Below are positions 43,819 to 51,509 of a DNA stretch of 64,000 nt, piece after piece (position 1 is the first letter of the stretch; every line of letters begins with the position of its first letter). The notes below the pieces were generated by a model that ran no database searches, was not told where the DNA came from, and was given only the letters and a program-made list of their open reading frames with translations. Both the position numbers and the translations under genes were made by a program. This DNA is from Thiocapsa rosea (lineage in GTDB: Bacteria > Pseudomonadota > Gammaproteobacteria > Chromatiales > Chromatiaceae): contig NZ_RBXL01000001.1 in the NCBI RefSeq assembly GCF_003634315.1, positions 976,501-1,040,500 on the forward strand, read 5' to 3'.

Positions 43819-44037
43819 TTATTCAGCGACCGCGGCCGGTGCTGCCTCGACTGCCGCGGGTGCTTCGGCAACCGCCTCGACTGGACTGAAGCCGATGCCG
43901 AGCGACCAAGCGTAGGCATGGACAACCAACGCCACTGCCAGGACCGCGAACAGGATGGGCATCAACCACACCGCCGGATTCAACACCAGCCAAATCCGAT
44001 AGTCCTTCTCAAGCGGCTTGTAGTCGAATACGTTCAT
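43819..44037 (-). CDS. pucA: Light-harvesting antenna alpha subunit (LH2 type), first copy
   Basis: 72 residues. DYRIWLVLNPAVWLMPILFAVL and ALVVHAYAWSLGIGF give the single membrane helix and the ligand His. Unlike the second copy it has an Ala/Pro/Glu-rich C-terminal extension of about 22 residues (SPVEAVAEAPAAVEAAP..). The N-terminus also differs (MNVFDYKPLEKDY), so the two pairs may give antenna rings with different spectra. GAGGAG precedes ATG 44037; the gene lies 20 bp after its beta partner. Confidence 0.9.
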   Translation of the reverse strand: MNVFDYKPLEKDYRIWLVLNPAVWLMPILFAVLAVALVVHAYAWSLGIGFSPVEAVAEAPAAVEAAPAAVAE

Positions 44038-44057
44038 GGATGTCTCCTCTTAAGACC

Positions 44058-44201
44058 CTAAAACCAAGGATTGGCCGCGAGCACGAACAAATGCACGAGT
44101 ACCGCAATGCCGACGAACGCGCTATAGGTGATCTTGAACTGCTCGTGAAACTCTTTCGCCTGTTGCTCGGTTAAACCGGAAAGGCTTGCCTGTTCAGCCA
44201 T
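44058..44201 (-). CDS. pucB: Light-harvesting antenna beta subunit, first copy
   Basis: 47 residues, highly similar to the second beta: SLSGLTEQQAKEFHEQFKI then ITYSAFVGIAVLVHLFVLAAN and the same NPWF end. The ligand His is in VLVHLF. GGAGG lies seven bases before ATG 44201. First gene of the pucBA-pucBA operon, about 180 nt downstream of the predicted transcription start. Confidence 0.88.
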   Translation of the reverse strand: MAEQASLSGLTEQQAKEFHEQFKITYSAFVGIAVLVHLFVLAANPWF

Positions 44202-44320
44202 GGATCGGCCTCCAACCTGTGGATAGTGCCGGACCTCGTGGGTTCGGCGGCTGCTCTCTCGCGGCGCTCATCGTCGCGAGAACCCGTTGCCCTGTCATTC
44301 GGGGCAGGATCACCTAGGAC

Positions 44321-44353
44321 TAGCAAGCTATAATACAGTGCCTAGCAAGCTAT
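44321..44353. repeat. Direct repeat TAGCAAGCTAT in antenna leader
   Basis: Two perfect 11-bp copies (44321-44331 and 44343-44353), 22 bp apart, about two helical turns. They lie downstream of the predicted puc promoter, within the untranslated leader. Two nearby CCTAG motifs occur. They may be regulator sites or parts of an RNA structure. Confidence 0.6.
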
Positions 44354-44381
44354 CTTTCGCGTTGTCCCTAGTAATCTTACG

Positions 44382-44417
44382 TGTCATCTTAGCTTGACAC
44401 AGAGACTTGTCAAGCTC
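44382..44417 (-). promoter_or_regulatory. Antenna operon promoter with PpsR/CrtJ-type operator
   Basis: On the minus strand a -35 TTGACA (44414-44409), a 17-bp spacer and a -10 TAAGAT (44391-44386). The sequence TGTCAAGCTAAGATGACA (44399-44382) is a TGT-N12-ACA palindrome, the PpsR/CrtJ target, and covers the -10. The promoter -35 is part of a second inverted repeat AGCTTGACA-N9-TGTCAAGCT (44391-44417). Repression of antenna genes by oxygen or light is the expected outcome. Confidence 0.75.
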
Positions 44418-44485
44418 GTCTTACATCTTTTTTTAGGATCTCTTTCATGAGCCGGCGTCGGGCGACCGTCGGATCGCGAACAGGC

Positions 44486-44573
44486 TCAAACCGCGCCCGG
44501 TTCGATATGCATCATGTGTTGGAATGGATTGGCCAGGCCAACCCCGACAGCCGCCGGATCTGGCGCGACTTAA
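44486..44573. repeat. Palindrome-ended element, class 1 inverted
   Basis: 88 bp, ends TCAAACCGCG and CGCGACTTAA, both slightly degenerate. The interior (CCCGGTTCGATATGCATC.., ..CCGACAGCCGCCGG) is class 1 read backwards. First half of a composite module lying between the puc promoter and kaiC. Confidence 0.8.
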
Positions 44574-44595
44574 AATGCTGAAAAATATTTAATCT

Positions 44596-44682
44596 TTAAC
44601 CGCGTCTCGCCGAGATCGAGGGTATCCCCGGAGCCAAGCACAACGTGAAAATGGCGCATTTCCCTCTGGACGCGGTTTAAGA
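44596..44682. repeat. Palindrome-ended element, class 2 inverted
   Basis: 87 bp, left end TTAACCGCG (one A lost), right end CGCGGTTTAA. The interior (CAACGTGAAAATGGCGC.. CTCTGGAC) is class 2 read backwards. It is linked to the class 1 copy by 22 bp of AT-rich DNA. The 609 bp between pucB and kaiC hold the puc promoter, this module and about 130 bp without visible features. Confidence 0.85.
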
Positions 44683-44810
44683 TGAAAGACAGTCGCCGGT
44701 GTGCTCTATGACGGCTCACCGACGATGGGCATTGGCGCGGCCCACGCCGAACCGGCGCGGCGACTGCGGTCCCGAGGAGCAAGACGCGTGCGTTGGAGCA
44801 GACGACATCC

Positions 44811-46520
44811 ATGCAGACTGAATTCGCAAACGTGACCGGACAGACCGGACTCGCAAAATGCCGGACCGGCATTCGTGGTCTCGACGAGATCACCGGCGGA
44901 GGCTTGCCTCGCGGGCGACCGACCCTGATCGGCGGCGCAGCAGGTTGCGGAAAGACCCTCCTGGCGATGGAGTTTCTCGTGCGGGGAGCGCGCGAGTTCG
45001 ACGAGCCGGGCGTGTTCATGGCCTTCGAGGAAAGCGAGGACGAATTGATCGTCAACGTGGAGTCACTCGGCTTCGCACTCGGCACGCTGGTGGAACAGAA
45101 TCGCATCCTGCTCGACAGCGTGCGGATCGAGCGCGGCGAGATCGAAGAAACGGGTGAGTACGATCTGGATGGCCTGTTCGTGCGCCTCGGCAGCGCGATC
45201 GCCGAGGTCGGGGCAAGGCGCGTGGCGTTGGACGGAATCGACGCACTGTTCGCCGCCCTGGCCAACGAGGCGATCGTGCGTGCCGAGCTGCGGCGTCTGT
45301 TCCGCTGGCTCAAGGATCAGGGCGTCACGGCGGTGATCACTGGCGAGCAAGGCGAGAAGACCCTCACACGACATGGCTTGGAGGAATACGTCAGCGACTG
45401 CGTCATCTTCCTGGACCACCGCATGACCAACCAGGTCGCCACCCGCCGCCTACGCATCGTGAAGTATCGCGGCTCCCGCCACGGGACCAACGAATACCCG
45501 ACGCTGATCGATCAAGAGGGTTTCAGTGTCCTGCCGATCAGCTCGGTGAGTCTGAGCCACCGGGTCTCTCGCGAGTACGTGTCCACCGGGATCCCGAGAC
45601 TGGACACCATGCTCGGCGGCGGGGGCTATTTCAAAGGCAGCAGTGTCCTGCTCTCCGGCGCCTCGGGTGCGGGCAAGAGCAGCATCGCGACAGCGTTTGC
45701 CGACGGCATCTGCAGGCGGGGGGAACGCTGTCTCTTTTGGTCCTCGGAGGAGTCACCCGACCAGATCCTGCGCAACATGGCCTCGATCGGATTCGACCTG
45801 CAGCCGCACATCGACCGGGGGCTGTTGGTCTGTCACGCCGTCCGTCCGACCCTTTACGGACTCGAGAATCATCTGGTCAGCCTGCACAGGCTGGTCGAGT
45901 CAATCCGTCCCGCTGCAGTGATCCTTGACCCGATCACGAACTTCGCCGCGGTCGGCGACACCGCGGAGGTCAAGACGATGCTCACCCGGATCATCGACTT
46001 CCTGAAAGGTGCCGGGATCACCGCGCTCTTCACCAGCTTGACGCAGGGGTCCGAATCCACACATTCGGAACGGACCGACGAGGGCGTGAGCTCACTGATC
46101 GACACCTGGCTGATGCTGCAGATGGTGCAATCCTTCGGCGAGCGCAACCGACTCCTCTATGTCCTGAAAAGCCGCGGCATGGCCCACTCCAATCAGGTCC
46201 GAGAGCTCGTGCTGGACAACGAGGGACTCCATCTGTCCGATGTCTACACCCGGGCCGGCGAGGTCCTCACCGGAGGGGCGCGAATCGCGCAGGAAACCCG
46301 TGATCAGGCCGACCACCTCGCGGTTCGGCAGGCACATGAGCGTGAGCAACGTGCCAGGGAGCTGCAGCGCCGAAATCTCATGGCCCGAATTCAGTCGCTG
46401 GAGGCACAGCTCGTCGGGATCGATGTAGATGCAGCGATTGCGAAGACCGAAGAGGCCCAACGTGTCGCGAATGCCGCGCACGATGAGGCCGCGGTGTTTC
46501 ACGCCAGGGGCGCTGACTGA
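44811..46520 (+). CDS. kaiC: KaiC-like clock ATPase
   Basis: 569 residues, two RecA-like domains. CI has Walker A GAAGCGKT (residues 42-49) with catalytic EE in [11 protein letters not shown] has GASGAGKSS at about residue 283 and [10 protein letters not shown]. The phosphorylation segment aligns as T422 and S427-S428 ([13 protein letters not shown]), a Ser-Ser pair where Synechococcus has Ser-Thr. A charged, coiled C-terminal tail of about 70 residues replaces the KaiA-binding tail. No kaiA is nearby. ATG 44811 is used; a TTG six codons earlier is possible. It is followed by two kaiB genes, a kinase and a regulator. Confidence 0.93.
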   Translation: MQTEFANVTGQTGLAKCRTGIRGLDEITGGGLPRGRPTLIGGAAGCGKTLLAMEFLVRGAREFDEPGVFMAFEESEDELIVNVESLGFALGTLVEQNRILLDSVRIERGEIEETGEYDLDGLFVRLGSAIAEVGARRVALDGIDALFAALANEAIVRAELRRLFRWLKDQGVTAVITGEQGEKTLTRHGLEEYVSDCVIFLDHRMTNQVATRRLRIVKYRGSRHGTNEYPTLIDQEGFSVLPISSVSLSHRVSREYVSTGIPRLDTMLGGGGYFKGSSVLLSGASGAGKSSIATAFADGICRRGERCLFWSSEESPDQILRNMASIGFDLQPHIDRGLLVCHAVRPTLYGLENHLVSLHRLVESIRPAAVILDPITNFAAVGDTAEVKTMLTRIIDFLKGAGITALFTSLTQGSESTHSERTDEGVSSLIDTWLMLQMVQSFGERNRLLYVLKSRGMAHSNQVRELVLDNEGLHLSDVYTRAGEVLTGGARIAQETRDQADHLAVRQAHEREQRARELQRRNLMARIQSLEAQLVGIDVDAAIAKTEEAQRVANAAHDEAAVFHARGAD

Positions 46521-46537
46521 CGCAGAGGCAATCGACG

Positions 46538-46855
46538 ATGAATCAGACCGAAACAACCCTGTATGATCCGGAACAGGAAGCGGAAGGCTGGTGCTTGCGC
46601 CTCTACGTCGCCGGTCAGAGCCCGCGCTCGCTTCGGGCCTTCGAAAACCTCAAGGCCCTGTGCGAGACCCATCTGGCCGGACGTTACGACATCGAGATCG
46701 TCGATCTGCTCGAAAACCCGCGACTCGCCCGCGGCGACCAGATCGTCGCCGTGCCGACCCTGGTGCGCAAGCTCCCCGAGCCGGTGCGCAAGATCATCGG
46801 CGACCTTTCAAATACGGAGCGGGTGTTGGTCGGCCTCGACCTGCGCCCCCGGTAA
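46538..46855 (+). CDS. kaiB: KaiB-like protein, first copy
   Basis: 105 residues with a thioredoxin-like KaiB fold: [55 protein letters not shown] (cis-Pro in VPTL) and VLVGLDLRP. KaiB binds the KaiC CI ring and, in clock systems, switches fold. It lies 17 bp after kaiC. It may serve as the canonical KaiB, with the following gene as a second, diverged version. Confidence 0.92.
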   Translation: MNQTETTLYDPEQEAEGWCLRLYVAGQSPRSLRAFENLKALCETHLAGRYDIEIVDLLENPRLARGDQIVAVPTLVRKLPEPVRKIIGDLSNTERVLVGLDLRPR

Positions 46856-46886
46856 AGGACCTCAACCCGTCGAGCAGAGGATCGCC

Positions 46887-47276
46887 ATGACCGCAACACG
46901 TCTCCCGGCCTGCGGGCTCGATTCCGCAGGCGCGATGTCCACCCAACCGGACTTGCCGCGTGTCGATGCCGCAGCGCAGCCGAAGGCAAGCGGCGGGCAC
47001 GTTCTGACGCTGTACGTCGCGAGCCTCACGCCACGCTCCGTTGCAGCGATCCGCTCGGTCAAAGACGTCTGCGAGAAACATCTGCGCGGCCGCTACGATC
47101 TGGAGGTCATCGATATCTACGAGCACCCGAGCTTAGCCAAGAGCGAGCAGATCGTGGCCGCCCCGACCCTGATCAAGAAGCTTCCACTGCCGCTGCGCCG
47201 CCTGATCGGCGATATGGCCGACGAGCATCGCGTGCTGGTGGGCCTTGATCTGCGGCCCAGGGACAAGGCGGACTGA
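46887..47276 (+). CDS. kaiB: KaiB-like protein, second copy with N-terminal extension
   Basis: 129 residues. A KaiB domain ([69 protein letters not shown]) follows about 37 residues of extra sequence at the N-terminus. AGAGG lies six bases before ATG 46887; an ATG 16 codons later would shorten the extension. The two tandem copies differ throughout, so the duplication is not recent. Confidence 0.9.
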   Translation: MTATRLPACGLDSAGAMSTQPDLPRVDAAAQPKASGGHVLTLYVASLTPRSVAAIRSVKDVCEKHLRGRYDLEVIDIYEHPSLAKSEQIVAAPTLIKKLPLPLRRLIGDMADEHRVLVGLDLRPRDKAD

Positions 47277-47329
47277 AACCCGACCCTGGTCGTGATCGAA
47301 TGCCGCCCCATCGGACCGAGGTTTGCGAG

Positions 47330-49426
47330 ATGACCCCGAACGCGGTTATCGACCGGCTCACGGCGGAAAACCTCGAGCTGCAAGCCCGCCTCGAAGAGGC
47401 TGAAGACGCCTTGCGTGCCATTCGCGAGGGCGAGGTCGATGCCGTCATCGTAAGCGGCAGTCAGGGCGACCGGGTGTTCTCCCTCATGGAGACCGAAAAC
47501 CTCCACCGACTCATGGTCGAGACCATGAACGAGGCGGGCCTGGCGATCTCCCCGGATGGACTCCTGCTCTACGCCAACGACCGGGCGAGCGCGCTGCTGA
47601 AACGCGGACGCAGCCACCTCCTGGGCCACCCGATCCTCGAGCTTGCCGCCCCGCACGACAGCGAGCGCTTGCGACACCTCTTGGAGGCATCCGGACAGGG
47701 CATCGCCGATGATCGCGTGGTCTTTCTTGCCGCGGACGGCGCGGCCGTCCCCATGCATCTTTGGGCGAGCCGGCTCGACCGCCCGGCGGGTGCGATCATC
47801 TGCCTGGTCGGCACCGATCTCAGCCGCCTGGAGGCCGATCGCGCGCTCGTCACCCAGCTCGAGGAGCAGCAGCAGGCCCTCAGCGCGTCGCGCGCCGAGG
47901 CACTCGACCTGATGGCCCAAGCCTTGGCCGCGCGCGAGCAGGCGGCACAGGCGGCCCGTGAGCTGCGCGAGAGCGATCGTCGCAAGGACGCCTTTCTCGC
48001 GGTCCTGTCCCACGAGCTGCGCAACCCGCTTGCGCCGATCCGCAACGCCCTCGAAATCCTCTGCTCGAGACATGTCTCGGCCCCGGCCGCCGAGGAAGCT
48101 CGGACGATGATGGCGCGTCAACTCGCCCATCTCGAGCGACTGGTCGACGACCTCCTCGAGGTATCGCGCATCACCCATGGCAAGATCGAGCTGCGCAAGG
48201 AGCCGGTCGCGCTGGCAAGCGTCATCGACAGCGCCGTGGAGACCGTCAGGCCGCTGATCGACGCCGCCGGCCAAGGTCTCGTCATCAACCTTCCGGCAGA
48301 GCCGCTCTGGCTGGAGGGGGATCCGACCCGCCTGTCGCAGATCTTCGGCAACCTATTGAACAACGCCACGAAATACTCGGATGCCGGGCAGGACATCCGG
48401 GTTGAGGCAAGAGCGGTCGACGGCGGTGTTTTGGTTTCGGTGCAGGATACCGGGGTCGGCATCCCTGCCGAGCTTCTGCCCCGAGTCTTCGACATGTTCT
48501 CCCGAGGCCACCCGACACCGTCGATTGGCCGGAGCGGCCTGGGGATCGGTCTGTCGCTGGTGCAGAAGCTCGTCGAGCTGCACGGCGGTCGCGTCGAGGC
48601 ACGCAGCGCCGGACCCGGCCAGGGTAGCGAGTTGAGGGTGTTTCTGCCCTTGCTCGCCCGAGAGGGTGCGGCTGCACCGGACGAGCATCGCCTCGTCGCC
48701 GCTTCGGCACCGGCGGCCGAGACCTACCGCATCCTTGTCGTCGACGACAACCGGGACGCCGCGAAGAGTCTGGCGATGCTGCTCGAGCTCAAAGGCGCCG
48801 AGATTCACGTCAGCTACGACGGACCCTCGGCCTTGGCGGCCTTGGAGCAGCACCCCGTAGACGCCGTCATCCTCGACATCGGCATGCCCGGCATGAACGG
48901 GCTGGAGGTGGCCCGCCGGATCCGCGCCCGCCCCGAGTATCGCCGAATCGCGTTGATCGCGATGACGGGATTGGGCGAGCAGGCGGATCGACAACGCTCG
49001 CTCGATGCCGGTTTCGATCGGCACTTGGTGAAGCCGATCTCCTTCGACGGACTCGATGCCGTCTTGCGTGATCTGCGCGATCGCGACCGGCCAGCGCATC
49101 CTCTGTACCCGGATCCAGCAACGATCGAGGCGCGCGCCGCGCCCCTTCTCCACGACCTGGCCCAGCCGTTGAGTTCCGCCGGGTGCTATGCCTTGGCGGC
49201 GCGAGCCCTCGCCGCAGCATCGGGCGCGGATTCGGCTCGCTTACGCGACGCACTGAGCGGAATCGACCAGCAGATCAGGCTTGCATGCACCATCATGGAA
49301 CGCCTTCGCGAGGCGCTTCGCAGCAGCGCGAGCCCGGCGATCGACAACCCGAGCACGGGGGGTGATTTCGAGCGGCCCGGGGAACGCAGCAAAGGCGAGG
49401 CACTGCCGGCTTCAGACCCGGTATAA
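47330..49426 (+). CDS. PAS-type hybrid histidine kinase of the kai cluster
   Basis: 698 residues, soluble. An N-terminal coiled coil (LTAENLELQARLEEAEDALRA and IREGEVDAVIVSG) is typical of KaiBC-associated kinases. It is followed by a PAS domain (about 45-150), a coiled linker, HisKA (FLAVLSHELRNPLAPIRNAL), HATPase (NLLNNATKYSDA; DTGVGIPAELL; GLGIGLSLVQKLV) and a receiver (ILVVDDNRDAAK; VILDIGMPGMNG; HLVKPISFD). About 110 C-terminal residues contain HDLAQPLSSAGCYALAARAL, a second His-containing helix that might be a phosphotransfer site. GAGG precedes ATG 47330. Probable output or input kinase of the KaiBC timer. Confidence 0.9.
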   Translation: MTPNAVIDRLTAENLELQARLEEAEDALRAIREGEVDAVIVSGSQGDRVFSLMETENLHRLMVETMNEAGLAISPDGLLLYANDRASALLKRGRSHLLGHPILELAAPHDSERLRHLLEASGQGIADDRVVFLAADGAAVPMHLWASRLDRPAGAIICLVGTDLSRLEADRALVTQLEEQQQALSASRAEALDLMAQALAAREQAAQAARELRESDRRKDAFLAVLSHELRNPLAPIRNALEILCSRHVSAPAAEEARTMMARQLAHLERLVDDLLEVSRITHGKIELRKEPVALASVIDSAVETVRPLIDAAGQGLVINLPAEPLWLEGDPTRLSQIFGNLLNNATKYSDAGQDIRVEARAVDGGVLVSVQDTGVGIPAELLPRVFDMFSRGHPTPSIGRSGLGIGLSLVQKLVELHGGRVEARSAGPGQGSELRVFLPLLAREGAAAPDEHRLVAASAPAAETYRILVVDDNRDAAKSLAMLLELKGAEIHVSYDGPSALAALEQHPVDAVILDIGMPGMNGLEVARRIRARPEYRRIALIAMTGLGEQADRQRSLDAGFDRHLVKPISFDGLDAVLRDLRDRDRPAHPLYPDPATIEARAAPLLHDLAQPLSSAGCYALAARALAAASGADSARLRDALSGIDQQIRLACTIMERLREALRSSASPAIDNPSTGGDFERPGERSKGEALPASDPV

Positions 49427-49581
49427 TCGCGGAACCGACACGCGTCCGCGTCGTGCTTCAACCAATCAATCACGACCTTGACGATCGCGTTCATCCGACG
49501 GCTCACTATCGAGGCGAAGGCCGCTTCGCAATCCGAGCCCACCCGAAATCGACGACGGAGGTGTCCGACCCGAGGATATCC

Positions 49582-50226
49582 ATGAGCAATGAGCCGATCG
49601 CCTACATCGTCGACGACGATCCCGCGTTGCGCGATGCGGTGTGCACGCTGCTGGAGTCGGTAGCGATCCGCTCGAGGGCATTCGCCGATGCCGAAGCGCT
49701 TCTGCAATCCGGCGTGCTCGCGCGGCCCGGACCCGCCTGTCTGCTCGCAGACGTGCGGATGCCCGGCATCAGCGGAATGACATTGCTGGAACGCATGCGC
49801 GATGCGGGGATCGAGATCCCGACGATCGTCATCACGGGCTACGGGGATATCCCGATGGCGGTGCGCGCCATGAAGCTCGGCGCTGTGGACTTCATCACCA
49901 AGCCATTGAACGCTCAAGCGTTCCTGGAGCTGGTACAGAACACCCTGCACAAGGCCGGCACTGGGCTCGGACCGGACGCCGACGTGGATGCGACGCTGCA
50001 GCGCTATCGCGCATTGACGCCGCGCGAGCAGCAGGTCTTTCAAGCACTCACCGCAGGGCAAACGAATCGGATGATCGCCGATGCGCTCGGCATCAGCGTG
50101 CGGACCGCGGAGTTTCACCGCGCGAGCCTCATGAAGAAGATGCAGGCCAAGAACCTTGCCGATCTGACACTCGCACGCGTGACCATTCAAGATCGCCTTC
50201 CGAAGGAACCGACGCGCGCGCCCTAA
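49582..50226 (+). CDS. FixJ-family response regulator
   Basis: 214 residues. An N-terminal receiver (AYIVDDDPALRDAV; ACLLADVRMPGISGMTLLERM with phospho-Asp; TGYGDIPMAVRAMKLGAVDFITKP) is followed by a LuxR-type helix-turn-helix (LTPREQQVFQALTAGQTNRMIADALGISVRTAEFHRASLMKKM). It likely takes phosphate from the preceding kinase and acts as the transcriptional output of the kai cluster. GAGG lies before ATG 49582. Confidence 0.9.
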   Translation: MSNEPIAYIVDDDPALRDAVCTLLESVAIRSRAFADAEALLQSGVLARPGPACLLADVRMPGISGMTLLERMRDAGIEIPTIVITGYGDIPMAVRAMKLGAVDFITKPLNAQAFLELVQNTLHKAGTGLGPDADVDATLQRYRALTPREQQVFQALTAGQTNRMIADALGISVRTAEFHRASLMKKMQAKNLADLTLARVTIQDRLPKEPTRAP

Positions 50227-50425
50227 CCCCGGCCTCGGGCGCGCTCGGCCCTTATCGGTCTTCGCGAGTCGCTCCGAAACGGCGCAGCGCAGATCTCGGC
50301 ATCCTTGGCGGCAAGGATGCGGTCGTCGGCGCCGACGCTGCGCGCGCCCGCGCAATTGCGTGGACGCCTCAACTACCCCACCTCTGGCCTAACGGGATTC
50401 GGATCCCATCGGACACGAGGATAAC

Positions 50426-51289
50426 GTGCGCGACATCCTACTGATCGACAACGGCTCCAAGAGAGCCGATGCCACGCTGAGCCTGAGACGGATCGCGAGC
50501 GGTCTCGCCGAGCGTCTCGGCGAGACCGTTCACCCCGTTTCCCTGCTGCACTCGGACCGCATCGCCCCGAACGAGCTGCACGGACACGCCGCCGACACCT
50601 TCGAGCCTTTTCTGCGTCGTCGCCTAAGCGAGAACATTCGGCGTTTCGTGATCCTCCCGCTCTTCTTCGGCCCGAGCCGGGCCATCAGCGATTATGTCCC
50701 GGAGCGCATCGCGACCCTGCAAGGCGATTTCGGCCCTTTCGATGTTCGGATCGCGCGAGCGCTCTGCCCTCTGCCGGAGGGCGAACCCGAGCTGGTCGAG
50801 ATCCTTTTGGATCGGATTCACGGCGCAGCCTCCGAGCAGCGCATCGCGCCGCATCGGGTCCTGCTGGTCGACCACGGCTCGCCGATCCCCGCCGTGACCG
50901 AGGTGCGGCGTTGGCTCGCTCGGCGGCTGACGGCAAAACTCGCCGAGGTGCCCGGTCCTCGCGTCGAGCTCGGCGAGGCGGTCATGGAACGACGCTCCGG
51001 TGCGGAGTACGACTTCAACGGGGAGCTGCTGGAAGATCGTCTGCGCGCGCTCGCCGCGGAGGACGTCTCGACCCCGGTCATCCTCTGCATGTTGTTTCTC
51101 TCGCCCGGACGCCATGCCGGCCCGGGCGGCGATATCACCGAGATCTGCGCGTCGGTGGAACGCGACCATCCGGGCTTTCGTGTCCACCCCTCCGCACTGG
51201 TCGGCGGTCATCCCCGGCTGCTCGACATCCTCGAAACGCGGGCCGCGGAGATGGATGCGGCATCCGTCGTCAAGACCGAAAGTGCGTGA
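50426..51289 (+). CDS. CbiX/SirB-like chelatase family protein
   Basis: 287 residues with two CbiX-like halves: N-terminal MRDILLIDNGSKRADATLSL and VILPLFFGPSRAISDYVP; C-terminal HRVLLVDHGSPIPAVTEVRRWL and PVILCMLFLSPGRHAGPGGDI. The family inserts Co or Fe into sirohydrochlorin. The first His of the usual LLVGHGS motif is Asn in the N-terminal half (DNGS) but kept in the second (DHGS). The start is GTG 50426 with GAGG five bases upstream. It sits between the kai and nos clusters with no obvious link to either. The 199 bp before it show nothing notable. Confidence 0.8.
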   Translation: MRDILLIDNGSKRADATLSLRRIASGLAERLGETVHPVSLLHSDRIAPNELHGHAADTFEPFLRRRLSENIRRFVILPLFFGPSRAISDYVPERIATLQGDFGPFDVRIARALCPLPEGEPELVEILLDRIHGAASEQRIAPHRVLLVDHGSPIPAVTEVRRWLARRLTAKLAEVPGPRVELGEAVMERRSGAEYDFNGELLEDRLRALAAEDVSTPVILCMLFLSPGRHAGPGGDITEICASVERDHPGFRVHPSALVGGHPRLLDILETRAAEMDAASVVKTESA

Positions 51290-51328
51290 AATCACACACC
51301 ACCGGCGGGATTTGAACCCTTTTATTCT

Positions 51329-51416
51329 TTAAACCGCGCCAGCTCCGACAGTCGTCGGAGCTGGCGCGGCCACGCCATTCCAAAAAATGACGCATACCGC
51401 GCCGGGCGCGGTTTAA
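51329..51416. repeat. Palindrome-ended element, class 1
   Basis: 88 bp, ends TTAAACCGCG and CGCGGTTTAA, with a perfect interior hairpin (CAGCTCCGAC-AGTC-GTCGGAGCTG). Just before it, GATTTGAACCCTTTTATTCT looks like the worn right end and linker of a lost class 2 partner. Its right end overlaps a putative FNR-type box. Confidence 0.92.
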
Positions 51417-51426
51417 CATAGATCAA
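51413..51426. promoter_or_regulatory. FNR/Dnr-like box upstream of nosZ, partly formed by a repeat
   Basis: TTAACATAGATCAA matches TTGAT-N4-ATCAA at eight of ten positions, about 90 bp before the nosZ ATG. The left half-site is the last bases of the palindromic element. Anaerobic or NO-responsive control of nos genes by FNR/Dnr proteins is common, but the left half is weak. Confidence 0.45.
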
Positions 51427-51509
51427 GTTCTTCCCCGATGCCTTTTGCTAGCTTGAACCTGTCGAGTGACCGGTTCGAGATCTCGTTCAATGGCGCCGGA
51501 GGAGGACAC

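Noticed and set aside
51301-51328. A tRNA T-arm-like string (GGGTTCAAATCCCGCC on the minus strand)
   Set aside because: No acceptor stem, D-arm or anticodon arm fits around it, and the plus strand GGGATTTGAACCCTTTTATTC looks like the worn right end and linker of a lost class 2 repeat next to the class 1 copy at 51329.
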